Shown here piece by piece: positions 1 to 8,739 of a stretch of DNA of 64,000 bases. A program made the translations under genes and the position numbers. The notes below the pieces were generated by a model that did no database searches, was not told the DNA's origin, and saw only the letters and a program-made list of their open reading frames with translations. The stretch comes from Aliivibrio sifiae (GTDB lineage Bacteria; Pseudomonadota; Gammaproteobacteria; Enterobacterales; Vibrionaceae), in the NCBI RefSeq assembly GCF_002954715.1, contig NZ_MSCP01000002.1, positions 127,010-191,009 on the forward strand, written 5' to 3'. Positions within the stretch are counted from its first letter, which is position 1. Every line of letters begins with the position of its first letter.

Positions 1-2214
1 AATATCGGTTTGTCGTTCGCATCTGGCGTAAACGTGGTTGAAGTTGGTCAACGTGTTCAAGAAGAATTAACCTATTTAGAATCCATTAAGCCAGCTGGAT
101 TAGAATTGAGCTATTTCTATAACCAAGCACAAGAAGTTGATACGTCAGTTCGTGATTTTATTATCAGTTTAGGTGAAGCGGTTGCGATTGTTATCGTCGT
201 TCTATTGTTTGCAATGGGTATGCGAAGTGGTTTGATTATTGGTGTTGTATTACTACTGACCGTATTCGGCACCTTTATTCTAATGAGTTACAACAACATT
301 GATCTTCACCGTATCTCATTGGGTGCATTAATTATTGCGCTAGGGATGTTAGTAGACAATGCCATTGTAGTGGTTGAGGGGATTTTAGTTGGTCTTAAAA
401 AAGGTCGCACTAAAGTTCAAGCAGCAGCAGATATTGTAAAACAAACGCAATGGCCTTTATTGGGTGCAACCGTGATTGCCATTGCGGCATTTGCTCCGAT
501 TGGTCTGTCTGAAGATGCCACTGGCGAGTTCATGGGCGATTTGTATTGGGTGCTGTGTTATTCGCTATTTTTAAGTTGGGTAACAGCAATTACAATTACG
601 CCATTCTTAGCTAATTTATTACTGAAAGAAGAAGATAAAAATATTGGAGAAGAAGAGGAAGCATATAAAGGATTCTTATTCACGGTGTTTGGTTCTTCAC
701 TGAAGTTTGCTCTGCGCTTTCGTTGGTTAACCGTAGCGTCATTGGTTGGTCTACTTGTGGTTGCGGTGATTGCTTTTGGTAATGTGAAGCAGCAATTCTT
801 TCCCGCATCAAACACGCCAATGTTTTATGTAGATATGTGGATGCCAGAAGGTACAGATATTCGTGAAACTATTCTGCAAGCAGAGGCCGTCGAAAGCTAT
901 ATCAATAAAGAAAGTAATATTGAGTTTGTGTCAGCCTCTATTGGCCAAGGTATGCAGCGTTTTGCTCTGACGTATCAGCCAGAAAAAAGCTACGAAGCCT
1001 ATGCGCAATTCCAGATCCGTTCAACTGATCGTGAATCGATGTTCAGCTTGTTAGAAAGCCTGACTAACTCATTAGATAAAACGTTTGATAAGCCGACATT
1101 CCAATTCAAAATGATGGAATTTGGTCCATCGCCAGCTTCTAAAATAGAAGTGCGCATCTCGGGGCCTGATCCACAAATACTGCGTGAGCTAGCAACGAAT
1201 GTTGAAGATATATTATTAACCGACTCTGGTGCACGTAATATTCGACACGATTGGCGTGAACGAACAAAAGAGCTCACACCTGAATTTAACGAATCAAAAG
1301 CACGTCGTTTAGGGATTTCAAAAGAAGATTTATCCAACACATTGCAAATGGCATTCGGTGGTTCAACGCTAGGTATGCTACGTGATGGTACACATACATT
1401 GCCGATTGTAACTCGTTTACCTGAATCAGAGCGTGTGGACTTTGAATCACTACAAAATGTGAAGATCTGGAGTCCGTCACTGCAAACCTATATTCCAGTT
1501 GATCAAGTGATCGATGGTGTAAACTTGGATTGGAGTGAGCCTCTTATTCAGCGCCGTGACAGAAAACGCACTATTACGGTCATGGCTGATCATGACTTAT
1601 TAAGTAACGACACACCTGCAAGTTTATTCGCGCGAATTCACCCGAAAGTAATGGAAATGCCATTGCCAGAAGGGTATGAGATCACATGGGGTGGCGAATA
1701 TGAATCATCAAAAGATGCACAAGAGTCTTTATTTGGTTCGCTGCCGATGGGCTACTTGTTCATGTTTATCATTACAATGTTGCTGTTTAACTCCTTTAAA
1801 AAGCCGCTAGTGATTTGGTTTACAGTTCCGCTTTCTATTATTGGTGTTTCGTTTGGTTTATTGAGTACTAATATGCCGTTTAGCTTTACCGCGTTCTTAG
1901 GCTTATTAAGCTTGAGCGGTATGATTTTGAAAAATGGCATTGTATTGCTTGATCAAATCAACCTTGAATTAGCATCAGGAAAAGACCCATACATAGCGAT
2001 AGTAGATAGTGCGATCAGCCGTGTGCGCCCAGTGAGTATGGCGGCGTTAACGACAATACTAGGGCTTATCCCATTATTGTTTGATGCGTTCTTTAGCTCA
2101 ATGGCGATCACTATCATGGCGGGTTTAGGTTTTGCGACCATTCTGACACTGATTGTAGTACCTGTAATATTTGCGATTTTGTTTAAAGTGCACCCAACAC
2201 AAAGTCACACATAG
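1..2214 (+). CDS. RND efflux pump inner-membrane subunit (5'-truncated by window edge)
   Basis: This is the C-terminal 737 residues or so of an AcrB/HAE-type resistance-nodulation-division exporter; the family is about 1030 aa, so roughly 300 N-terminal residues lie upstream of the window. The reading frame is open from base 1, so the TTG at 10 is not a real start. It shows the TM4 segment GMLVDNAIVVVEG (355-393) and the TM10 segment with a conserved Lys (MILKNGIVLLDQ, 1921-1956), the two halves of the proton relay. In AcrB the TM4 motif carries two Asp; here the second is Asn, a variant seen in some RND subfamilies. Such pumps use the proton gradient to export drugs, bile salts or fatty acids through a periplasmic adaptor and a TolC-like channel. 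A strong hairpin terminator follows, so it is the last gene of its operon. Substrate cannot be predicted. Confidence 0.93.
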   Translation, partial: NIGLSFASGVNVVEVGQRVQEELTYLESIKPAGLELSYFYNQAQEVDTSVRDFIISLGEAVAIVIVVLLFAMGMRSGLIIGVVLLLTVFGTFILMSYNNIDLHRISLGALIIALGMLVDNAIVVVEGILVGLKKGRTKVQAAADIVKQTQWPLLGATVIAIAAFAPIGLSEDATGEFMGDLYWVLCYSLFLSWVTAITITPFLANLLLKEEDKNIGEEEEAYKGFLFTVFGSSLKFALRFRWLTVASLVGLLVVAVIAFGNVKQQFFPASNTPMFYVDMWMPEGTDIRETILQAEAVESYINKESNIEFVSASIGQGMQRFALTYQPEKSYEAYAQFQIRSTDRESMFSLLESLTNSLDKTFDKPTFQFKMMEFGPSPASKIEVRISGPDPQILRELATNVEDILLTDSGARNIRHDWRERTKELTPEFNESKARRLGISKEDLSNTLQMAFGGSTLGMLRDGTHTLPIVTRLPESERVDFESLQNVKIWSPSLQTYIPVDQVIDGVNLDWSEPLIQRRDRKRTITVMADHDLLSNDTPASLFARIHPKVMEMPLPEGYEITWGGEYESSKDAQESLFGSLPMGYLFMFIITMLLFNSFKKPLVIWFTVPLSIIGVSFGLLSTNMPFSFTAFLGLLSLSGMILKNGIVLLDQINLELASGKDPYIAIVDSAISRVRPVSMAALTTILGLIPLLFDAFFSSMAITIMAGLGFATILTLIVVPVIFAILFKVHPTQSHT

Positions 2215-2242
2215 AAAATACTGCCCTTGAGTAATATTTCTC

Positions 2243-2286
2243 ACCAACCACAATGGCTTTAGAGTTTATTGTGGTTGGTTTTTTTA
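2243..2286 (+). terminator. Rho-independent terminator of the RND operon
   Basis: An 11-bp perfect stem (2243-2253 with 2269-2279) is followed directly by a run of T. It lies 28 bp after the RND stop codon. Confidence 0.85.
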
Positions 2287-2429
2287 TATCTAATTTTCCT
2301 CAATGACAGGAATATTATTTTATTTGAATTGGTATTCGTTAAGAAGACGGTGTTAAAGCAAGGGTATCTTCCTAAGCTATCCATTGATAATATAACTAAG
2401 ATTTTTATAAAACCGCTTGGATATATATT

Positions 2430-2978
2430 ATGAATAAAACCCTAACAGTAGCACTACTACTAAGTGCTACTTTAGTTACAGGTTGTACTACAATGACACC
2501 AGAAGAGTGTCAGAATGCAAACTGGCAAGCCATTGGCTATCAAGATGGAAAGAATGGCTCTGATTACAGTCTACTTCAAACATATGTAGAAGAGTGCAAA
2601 GAAGCAGGAATTAGTGTCGATCAGAAAGAGTGGTTTGTTGGCCAAAAATCAGGGTTAAGGCTCTATTGTTTACCTGATAATGGCTATCGTGTCGGGCTTG
2701 CAGGAAACCACTATAATGGCGTTTGTGCAAATGGAGAATTTGTAGAGCAATATAATCTTGGTTATAAAACGTATCAAATTGAAAAAGAGATCTCTGAAGT
2801 AGAATCAGAACTCCAGCAGATAAATTGGCAGTTAGATGCTCTTGATTCAAAAGAAAAAGATAAACGCAAACAGTTAAAAGAAGAACGTAAGCGTTTAGAT
2901 ATGAAGCGGATAGGACTCATGTTTGAAAAAACTCGGCTAGCGAAGCCTCAATATGGCTTTTCATTTGAGTTCTACTAA
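2430..2978 (+). CDS. DUF2799 family lipoprotein
   Basis: A 182-aa predicted lipoprotein. The N terminus has a Lys, a hydrophobic stretch and a lipobox LVTGC with Cys19, so it should be lipidated and anchored in the envelope. The body has the aromatic and Gly-rich repeats of DUF2799 (NWQAIGYQDG near 31-40, NLGYKTYQ near 109-116), four further Cys, and a Lys/Glu-rich coiled-coil C terminus (about 117-172). DUF2799 lipoproteins are common in Vibrio and other gammaproteobacteria but have no established function. The gene is monocistronic, between the RND terminator and its own terminator. The family call rests on remembered motif patterns. Confidence 0.85.
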   Translation: MNKTLTVALLLSATLVTGCTTMTPEECQNANWQAIGYQDGKNGSDYSLLQTYVEECKEAGISVDQKEWFVGQKSGLRLYCLPDNGYRVGLAGNHYNGVCANGEFVEQYNLGYKTYQIEKEISEVESELQQINWQLDALDSKEKDKRKQLKEERKRLDMKRIGLMFEKTRLAKPQYGFSFEFY

Positions 2979-2987
2979 GTATAGTCA

Positions 2988-3014
2988 ATGCCGCTGAAAT
3001 CAGCGGTATTTTTT
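2988..3014 (+). terminator. Terminator after the DUF2799 gene
   Basis: A 10-bp stem (2988-2997 with 3000-3009, one G-T pair, tight loop) is followed by a T run, 10 bp after the stop codon. Confidence 0.75.
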
Positions 3015-3155
3015 AGAATAGTGCTTTATGATGATAAAATCATGAGCATGATGAGTGAGAATATTTCAAGAGTAAAAGCTATATTTTGCGTGATAACCCT
3101 GTATAATCCGCCGCCTATTTACCTTGTTTGAATAACCAATACTTAGGAATTCCTT

Positions 3156-3569
3156 ATGACTGAAGAAGAAAGAATTGAACTGCAACAGAACAACCCATTA
3201 CACGGTCTTAAGTTAGAAATCTTACTGCAAGAGTTGGTTGATCATTACGGATGGGAAATTCTAGATACCGCAATGCGTTTAAACTGCTTCAACACAAACC
3301 CGTCAATGGCGAGTAGTGTTAAATATCTAAAGAAAACACAGTGGGCAAGAGAGAAGGTTGAAAACTTCTACTTGTATCGTTTTAAACGTATGCCTAAAGC
3401 GTCTGATCTTGAATATCAAATGCCTCCACGTTCACGCACATTCGCTCATGGTCTTGAGCCTCGTGAACCAATGGAATTGACGGTTGAATCAATTTTGCTT
3501 TCTCAAGCTAAATCAGCGTCGGCACACCAAGCACGTTCTCAAAACCGTGGTGGTAACTACCGCCGTTAA
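3156..3569 (+). CDS. VF530-family (DUF2132) putative DNA-binding protein
   Basis: A 137-aa cytoplasmic protein. Residues 10-75 match the small VF530/DUF2132 fold: [22 protein letters not shown], then [26 protein letters not shown]. The family is named after a Vibrio fischeri protein of known structure and is thought to bind DNA, but no biological role is established. This member carries an extra basic tail of about 60 residues rich in Arg, Gln and Ser (ending [11 protein letters not shown]), longer than the 75-80 aa core. It is monocistronic with a strong terminator, and the ATG at 3156 is preceded by an AGGAAT Shine-Dalgarno-like element. Confidence 0.85.
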   Translation: MTEEERIELQQNNPLHGLKLEILLQELVDHYGWEILDTAMRLNCFNTNPSMASSVKYLKKTQWAREKVENFYLYRFKRMPKASDLEYQMPPRSRTFAHGLEPREPMELTVESILLSQAKSASAHQARSQNRGGNYRR

Positions 3570-3927
3570 TTGGTATAACGAAATGAACGGGTGTTAATTA
3601 AAAGGCACGTTCAGTTAAGTTAAAAATAAAAAGCCAAACAAGGTTATCCCTGTTTGGCTTTTTTTATACCTGTGTTTATTCATTCTCTAGGGTAAAGCAA
3701 TGGATATTATTGGTATTTAAAATCTTGATTTTGAGAAATAACGACAAATGCTGTTTTTTTATACTTAATTTGCGACAGTGTTAAAAATTAACGATTCAAT
3801 TACTTATTTGGGTTAAATTTGACGGTATAATGTACCAATAATGATAAAAATAATATTTAGTGCGTTATATAATGGTAAATTATCTCGCTAATTTATAAGG
3901 CTATGTTTAATTTTTACGAAGATAAAT
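3570..3927. other. Intergenic region upstream of the pilin gene
   Basis: 358 bp without a gene. It holds the VF530 terminator (3626-3665) and then about 260 bp of very AT-rich DNA leading to the pilin start. A TATAAT hexamer lies at 3868-3873, 55 bp before the ATG, but no good -35 sits 16-18 bp upstream of it. No open frame with a ribosome site was seen. Confidence 0.5.
3626..3665 (+). terminator. Terminator of the VF530 gene, copy 1 of a repeated hairpin
   Basis: A 13-bp perfect stem (AAAAAGCCAAACA / TGTTTGGCTTTTT) around a 10-nt loop, followed by T. The 39-bp block 3626-3664 recurs at 4473-4511 with a single base difference, on the other side of the pilin gene. Confidence 0.9.
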
Positions 3928-4461
3928 ATGAAAAAACAAGTTGGATTTACTTTAATTGAGTTGGTCGTAGTTATTATATTGTTAGGTATTCTTGCTGTTA
4001 TTGCTGCACCTAAGTTCTTAGGCATACAAAAAGATGCCAGAGACGCTCGTCTAGAGGGAATGAAAGGTGCGATTGCTTCTGCATTAGAGCTTGGATACGG
4101 TGCAATGGTTATTGCCGGCTTAGAGAATAGAGCTTATGTGTCTAATACTGCAGATGATGGAAGCAGTGGGTTGCCAAAGCAGGATCTCCCGTTTGATGGG
4201 TGTGAAGTTGGAGGGCCAAATAGCTGTACTTTTAGATATGTTTACCCTGACGCAGACAGTTCGTCGTTACCGATTCTTGTTTCTAATTTATCTGATCAAG
4301 ATGAGACTGATTGGAAGATTTTACGTGACGGTAGTTCTAGTAACGTTGAAATTTTTATTGCCCCAAAAGAACATGATGATAAAACACAATGTGTTATTCG
4401 TTATGGCCCACCGACAAGTTTAGGTGGTGAATATATCCTAGATATTTTACCTTGCTTATAA
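3928..4461 (+). CDS. Type IV prepilin, MSHA-pilin-like
   Basis: A 177-aa type IVa prepilin. A short basic leader (MKKQVG) is followed by the processing site [11 protein letters not shown] with the conserved Glu5, so PilD-type peptidase should cleave after Gly6 and methylate Phe. Residues 7-30 form the hydrophobic assembly helix, with the phrase [16 protein letters not shown] typical of MshA/MshB pilins. The C-terminal globular part has four Cys (near 91, 99, 151 and 176), the last close to the C terminus as in a disulfide-bonded D-region. No assembly ATPase, platform protein or secretin gene is near, so assembly would need machinery encoded elsewhere. It stands alone between two almost identical terminators. 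It resembles MSHA major or minor pilins most; the exact assignment is uncertain. Confidence 0.88.
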   Translation: MKKQVGFTLIELVVVIILLGILAVIAAPKFLGIQKDARDARLEGMKGAIASALELGYGAMVIAGLENRAYVSNTADDGSSGLPKQDLPFDGCEVGGPNSCTFRYVYPDADSSSLPILVSNLSDQDETDWKILRDGSSSNVEIFIAPKEHDDKTQCVIRYGPPTSLGGEYILDILPCL

Positions 4462-4472
4462 AAGAAAAGACC

Positions 4473-4511
4473 ATAAAAAGCCAAACAAGATTATCCCTGT
4501 TTGGCTTTTTT
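4473..4511. terminator. Terminator after the pilin, copy 2 of the repeated hairpin
   Basis: 38 of 39 bases match 3626-3664. The 13-bp stem with A-rich and T-rich flanks could terminate both the pilin and the convergent SDR gene. Confidence 0.88.
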
Positions 4512-4566
4512 GTAACTTAATTTTTTATAGTGTAACTATAATATAGTTACGTTTAGTTAGTACTTA

Positions 4567-5286
4567 TTATGGTTGCTGTTTAGTTGGAGCTAAAGCAATT
4601 TCACGGATACAAACGTTTTGAGGTTGTTGGTAAGCAAAAGAAACTGCACGTGCAATATCATCAGCAGCTAGAACGCCACCCATGCTTTCTTTCCATTCGC
4701 CGTAACCGTCTTTAATGTCTTGAGATGTTGTATGAGACAGAAGCTCAGTTTCAACCGCACCCGGTGCAATCGTTGTAACGCGAACGTTTGATAATGCCAC
4801 TTCTTCACGTACGTTTTCAGAGATAGCGTGAACCGCAAATTTAGTACCACAGTAAGCCGCATGGCTTGGGAATGTTTTCTTACCAGCGATAGAACTGATG
4901 TTGATGATAGTACCTGTGTTGCGTTCCATCATAGGTGCTAGAACCGCTTGCATACCGTTTAGAAGGCCAATAACGTTTACATCAAACATTGTCTTCCACT
5001 CTTGTGCGTCTTGTGTGTCAATTTGACCAAGAAGCATTGCGCCTGCATTGTTGATTAGTGCATCAACAGGACCAAATTTAGCTTCGCCTTGAGCAATTGC
5101 GGCATCAAAAGACGCTTTGTTTGTTACATCCACTTTTACAGAAAGTGAGTTTGGTAGGTTTAGAGCTTCTAAACGCTCAATACGACGAGCAAGAAGAAGT
5201 AGAGGGTGACCTTCATCGCTTAAACGACGAGCGATTGCTTCACCAATACCAGAACTTGCACCTGTAATAACAACTAATTTTTTCAT
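4567..5286 (-). CDS. SDR-family NAD(P)-dependent oxidoreductase
   Basis: A 239-aa classical short-chain dehydrogenase. It has the nucleotide-binding motif TGASSGIG (residues 8-15), NNAG (79-82), the catalytic Ser at 131/132 (NISSIAG) and the YxxxK pair Tyr145/Lys149 (AAYCGTK). Arg34/Arg35 after the second strand suggests NADP(H). The length and C terminus are like the YdfG/3-hydroxy-acid dehydrogenase group, but substrate cannot be assigned. It is divergent from a LysR gene starting at 5449, with a palindromic operator-like site between them, so control by that regulator is likely. An AGGAAAT ribosome site precedes the ATG. Confidence 0.92.
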   Translation of the reverse strand: MKKLVVITGASSGIGEAIARRLSDEGHPLLLLARRIERLEALNLPNSLSVKVDVTNKASFDAAIAQGEAKFGPVDALINNAGAMLLGQIDTQDAQEWKTMFDVNVIGLLNGMQAVLAPMMERNTGTIINISSIAGKKTFPSHAAYCGTKFAVHAISENVREEVALSNVRVTTIAPGAVETELLSHTTSQDIKDGYGEWKESMGGVLAADDIARAVSFAYQQPQNVCIREIALAPTKQQP

Positions 5287-5401
5287 CTTCTATTTCCTCA
5301 ATAAATTCAATAAGCAAGCGAACTCAGAACCCTGTTTCGTTGCGATGGAGGTATATTACTGTGACTTGTATTGTTGATATATAGTCATTTACTTGAAACT
5401 C

Positions 5402-5419
5402 TGTTGCTGTGCTGCAACA
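5402..5419. promoter_or_regulatory. Candidate LysR operator (TGTTGC-N6-GCAACA)
   Basis: A perfect 6-bp inverted repeat with a 6-bp spacer lies in the SDR/LysR divergent gap, 29 bp before the LysR ATG. It fits the T-N11-A form of LysR-type boxes. Its role is inferred from position and symmetry. Confidence 0.45.
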
Positions 5420-5448
5420 ATAAGGGATATCTTTACTGTGGTGGCTTT

Positions 5449-6354
5449 ATGATCAACCAAATCAATCTTACTGATATTCGCTCTTTTGTACTTATTGCTC
5501 GTTTAGGCAATTTTACCAAAGCGGCAGAAACCCTTGATGTGTCGCGCTCACATGTTTCTCGTCAAATAAGCAGTCTTGAAAAACAGATGGGCGTGACGTT
5601 ATTAATTCGCACGACTCGTACTTTACGCTTAACAGAAGCGGGAAAGCATTTTTACTACCAGTGTGAGCAAGCTCTTCATACTATAGACCAAGCGCTGTTA
5701 TCTGCTGTTGATGATGTGGAAAAAGTACAAGGAGAGATAAAAGTGAACTGCGTAGGTGGGCATTTAGGTGAGGTTGTTATTGCTGAGATCGTAAATACGT
5801 TTATGAAACAATACCCAGATGTATCGATCAGTTTAGATTTTAGTAGTAACCGAGTCGATTTGATTGAGGAAGAGTTTGATATTGCGTTTCGAATGGGAGC
5901 ATTAGATGACTCAGGGTTTATCGCTAAAAAGTTATTAACCATAGAAATGGGAACATTAGCAAGTCCAGAGTATTTAGCTCAACGAGGCCGCCCGTTACAT
6001 CCTAAAGAGTTAAATCAACATCATTGTCTAACGGGTTCTGTGCGTAAGTGGCATTTTGAATCAATTAAGACAAAAGAACATTATGATGTGACGGTTAAAG
6101 GGAATTTACAGTGTAAAAATGGACGGGTATTAGTTGCTGGTGCAATAGCAGGTAACGGCATAATTCGTGTACCTCTGATTTATTGCCAACAAGAATTGGA
6201 TGAAAAGAAACTTGAACAAGTGTTTGAAGAGTGGGTGATCCCTAGTGTCGATTTCTCAGCCATTTATCATCGTGATCGTTATCAACCTAAGCGAATAAGG
6301 ACATTTATTGATTTTGTGAAACAGCATTCAGAGTTATTTACTCGCATAAATTAA
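5449..6354 (+). CDS. LysR-family transcriptional regulator
   Basis: A 301-aa LysR-type regulator when started at ATG 5449 (MINQINLTDIRSF). The upstream in-frame start at 5371 would add 26 hydrophobic, Cys-containing residues not typical of the family, so 5449 is preferred. The N-terminal winged HTH (about 5-64) contains GNFTKAAETLDVSRSHVSRQISSLEKQMG. The effector domain follows from about residue 90 and is of the CrgA/DsdC-like PBP2 type (FDIAFRMGALDDSGFIAKKL). It is divergent from the SDR gene and probably controls it and itself. The ligand is unknown. Confidence 0.93.
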   Translation: MINQINLTDIRSFVLIARLGNFTKAAETLDVSRSHVSRQISSLEKQMGVTLLIRTTRTLRLTEAGKHFYYQCEQALHTIDQALLSAVDDVEKVQGEIKVNCVGGHLGEVVIAEIVNTFMKQYPDVSISLDFSSNRVDLIEEEFDIAFRMGALDDSGFIAKKLLTIEMGTLASPEYLAQRGRPLHPKELNQHHCLTGSVRKWHFESIKTKEHYDVTVKGNLQCKNGRVLVAGAIAGNGIIRVPLIYCQQELDEKKLEQVFEEWVIPSVDFSAIYHRDRYQPKRIRTFIDFVKQHSELFTRIN

Positions 6355-6359
6355 AAAAC

Positions 6360-6389
6360 GCCATGAGACACATATGAGTGAGTCATGGC
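6360..6389. terminator. Hairpin between convergent LysR and XRE genes
   Basis: A 7-bp stem GCCATGA/TCATGGC with a 16-nt loop. A T-rich tail is present on the minus-strand reading, so it probably serves the DUF2975-XRE transcript. Confidence 0.5.
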
Positions 6390-6405
6390 TATTTATTATC
6401 GAATA

Positions 6406-6618
6406 TTATTCTTCTTCTGCTTGGTATTCTAAAATATCCGCAGGCTGACATTCCAAGTGTTTACAAATGGCTTCTAAGGTTGAGAACTTTATTGCCTTCG
6501 CTCTGCTATTTTTTAGTACAGATAAGTTTTGCTCAGTGATACCAATTAATTGAGCTAGCTGATTTGAGCGCATTTTTCGCTTAGCTAACATGATATCGAG
6601 GTTTACAACTATAGGCAT
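6406..6618 (-). CDS. Small XRE-family HTH regulator (Cro/CI type)
   Basis: A 70-aa protein that is almost entirely a helix-turn-helix domain: LAKRKMRSNQLAQLIGITEQNLSVLKN, then AIKFSTLEAICKHLECQPADILEY, the pattern of the YozG-type XRE group. It lies 11 bp downstream of the DUF2975 membrane gene and is almost certainly co-transcribed with it. DUF2975/XRE pairs are a recurrent bacterial arrangement in which the HTH protein is thought to control the membrane partner. Effector and targets are unknown. Its acidic C terminus (YQAEEE) is short. Confidence 0.9.
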   Translation of the reverse strand: MPIVVNLDIMLAKRKMRSNQLAQLIGITEQNLSVLKNSRAKAIKFSTLEAICKHLECQPADILEYQAEEE

Positions 6619-6629
6619 ACATACCGTCT

Positions 6630-7160
6630 CTAGATTGTGAGTTCTTGTTCTTCACGGATAAGGCTTGCTTCTTCCATCACTTTCGCGATAACTCGCACGA
6701 TTAAGCCAACGACTAACATACTGATTTCACTGTCTGAAATGTTAAACCCACCTTCTACATTATCCTCAGTATAAGAGAGAGCAATACTAAGGAGTATATC
6801 TGATAACACTTTAACAAATGGCATCATAATTAAGATGTTAGCGATTTTACGATATCTAATGGTGTTATCAAGCGTAAACACTTGCCCTTTCTTGTATAAA
6901 CGAAATAAAAGTATTAACTGCCATAAGATTGCGCAGGTTAATAGCGTTGGTAGCATGCTTGGCAGATAACCTAACGCTGAACGAGTGAAAGACAGTGGAA
7001 GAGTGACTTCAATAGGAAAAGTACTTTGGAATGATTGTGAGTTATAAAGGGTTGCGGCAAACCAAAGGGCAGTGTCCATTAATGGTAAGGCAACAAGCGC
7101 AAATCCAAAGACAATAAGCAGTTTTGAACTAAAAGATTGAATGTTATTTAAGTTATTCAT
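6630..7160 (-). CDS. DUF2975 integral membrane protein
   Basis: A 176-aa protein with four predicted membrane segments (about 12-34, 55-80, 105-125 and 140-165) in the DUF2975 arrangement, including a QLILLFRLYKKGQVFTLDNTIRYRKIANILI stretch between TM2 and TM3. Function is not established for the family. The repeated association with a small XRE regulator, seen again here (11-bp gap), suggests a membrane signal-transfer or self-regulating pair. It is transcribed away from the diguanylate cyclase gene at 7417. Confidence 0.88.
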   Translation of the reverse strand: MNNLNNIQSFSSKLLIVFGFALVALPLMDTALWFAATLYNSQSFQSTFPIEVTLPLSFTRSALGYLPSMLPTLLTCAILWQLILLFRLYKKGQVFTLDNTIRYRKIANILIMMPFVKVLSDILLSIALSYTEDNVEGGFNISDSEISMLVVGLIVRVIAKVMEEASLIREEQELTI

Positions 7161-7416
7161 GGTATTCCCTAATCATTATTTGTGGTGAGAATATATGGCT
7201 CTGGAAAATAAATGTCAATAAATATTTATCGTAAAACGATAACTTGTTATCGCCTTACGTTTTTTGTCTTTAAAGGTAAAAAGGAATATTTACCATCTTT
7301 ATTTATGAAAAAATGACATTGAGCCATTAATTTAAAAGATTTATTGTCAGTATTGTAGATAGGGTCTAGTATTCAGAATAACGGATTGTTAAATGTTTAT
7401 TATCAGGATTGATATA

Positions 7417-8739
7417 ATGAATGTTCGCTTAAAATTAGCTCTATTTCTTTTGGTTTTATTCTCTATTTCTATTGTTGGTTCTATATTGACCTTTAAATTG
7501 GAATCTTATGGTGATGAGAAGCTTGCTTGGGTGATTCATACCCATAATGTGATTACTGATTCTGAAAAGTTGCTTAGCAGCATGAAAGATGCCGAGACAG
7601 GGCAGCGAGGTTATTTGTTAACCCAAGAGATTACTTATCTAGAGCCCTATTACACTGGTATGTCGAATGCTCAAAAAATGTTTCAAGAGCTAAGGTTATT
7701 AACCAAAGATACCCCAGAACAACAGGCCGCTCTTGATAATATTGATAAGTCAATGAAACTAAAGTTTGATGAATTAGCGTTGACAGTAGAGTTGACTCAG
7801 TACGACAATTTATCCCAAGCACTTAAAGTGGTAAAAGAAGATCGAGGTAAAGATTATATGGATAGCTTAAGAGCTGATCTGACTCAATTTATCAACATTG
7901 AGATGATATTGCTTGAAAAGCGTAAAGGGGACTTTAAAGAAAATCGAACGCAATTAGTCACGTTAATTAAAATGCAGATCGTAGTATTAATCTTCTTAGC
8001 TATCGCCACTATTTCCTTTATGAAGCGTAACTTGTTTGATCCACTCAACCTTTTACTTTCAAGTACTAAAAAAATGCAACAAGGTGAAAAATTAGAGATT
8101 GCAGATGTTGTAGAAAAAAATGAAATGGGCAACCTGCTTGCGGCTTTCTTTAAAATGAATGAAGTGGTACATGAAAAAGCAGAAGTGCTGGCGTATAAAG
8201 CACATCATGATGAACTCACAGGGTTACAGAACCGAAGTATGGTGAATACTGAGCTGCAATGCGCTATTCATCATGGAGAGAAAACAAACACTAAAGTTGC
8301 TGTTTACTTCTTAGATTTGAATAAATTCAAAGAGATAAATGATTCTCTAGGTCATGATATCGGCGATCAAGTATTAATCAAAACATCACAACTTCTGGCT
8401 GAAACAATTCGATCTAAAGATAAAGTTTTTCGATTAGGGGGAGATGAATTCTTGGTTATAGGACAAGATATCTCACAGCATTCTGGAATAAAAAAGCTGA
8501 CATCTAAATTGTTAGAACAGTTCAAATTCCCCGTTATAATTAACGAGACTTCGATGCTTATATCGCCTTCGATTGGCGTGGCCATTTATCCCGATGATAG
8601 CGTCAAAGGAGAGGAGCTAATTAAGTTTGCAGACATTGCTATGTACGAAGCGAAAAAAGAGCAAGGCAATAGCTGTTGTGAGTTTGCTCCGTCAATGCTT
8701 AAAAGAGACGTAGACCAACCGCTTAATATTCATAAATAA
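7417..8739 (+). CDS. Membrane diguanylate cyclase with CHASE3 sensor
   Basis: A 440-aa GGDEF protein starting at ATG 7417; an in-frame ATG at 7393 would add eight residues. It has TM1 at about 5-25, a periplasmic CHASE3 domain (MKDAETGQRGYLLTQE), TM2 near 185-205, a HAMP-like linker, and a GGDEF domain from about residue 265. The catalytic motif is an intact GGDEF at 341-345, and an RxxD inhibitory site (RSKD, 332-335) sits five residues upstream, so an active, product-inhibited cyclase making c-di-GMP is expected. There is no EAL domain. Its 3' end overlaps the convergent diguanylate cyclase gene by 17 bp, with no terminator between them. The CHASE3 ligand is unknown. Confidence 0.93.
   Translation: MNVRLKLALFLLVLFSISIVGSILTFKLESYGDEKLAWVIHTHNVITDSEKLLSSMKDAETGQRGYLLTQEITYLEPYYTGMSNAQKMFQELRLLTKDTPEQQAALDNIDKSMKLKFDELALTVELTQYDNLSQALKVVKEDRGKDYMDSLRADLTQFINIEMILLEKRKGDFKENRTQLVTLIKMQIVVLIFLAIATISFMKRNLFDPLNLLLSSTKKMQQGEKLEIADVVEKNEMGNLLAAFFKMNEVVHEKAEVLAYKAHHDELTGLQNRSMVNTELQCAIHHGEKTNTKVAVYFLDLNKFKEINDSLGHDIGDQVLIKTSQLLAETIRSKDKVFRLGGDEFLVIGQDISQHSGIKKLTSKLLEQFKFPVIINETSMLISPSIGVAIYPDDSVKGEELIKFADIAMYEAKKEQGNSCCEFAPSMLKRDVDQPLNIHK

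Noticed and set aside
3626-4511. Pilin region as an integron cassette (attC-like hairpins)
   Set aside because: The flanking hairpins are ordinary Rho-independent terminators with T-runs and lack attC core sites; no integrase is in the window.
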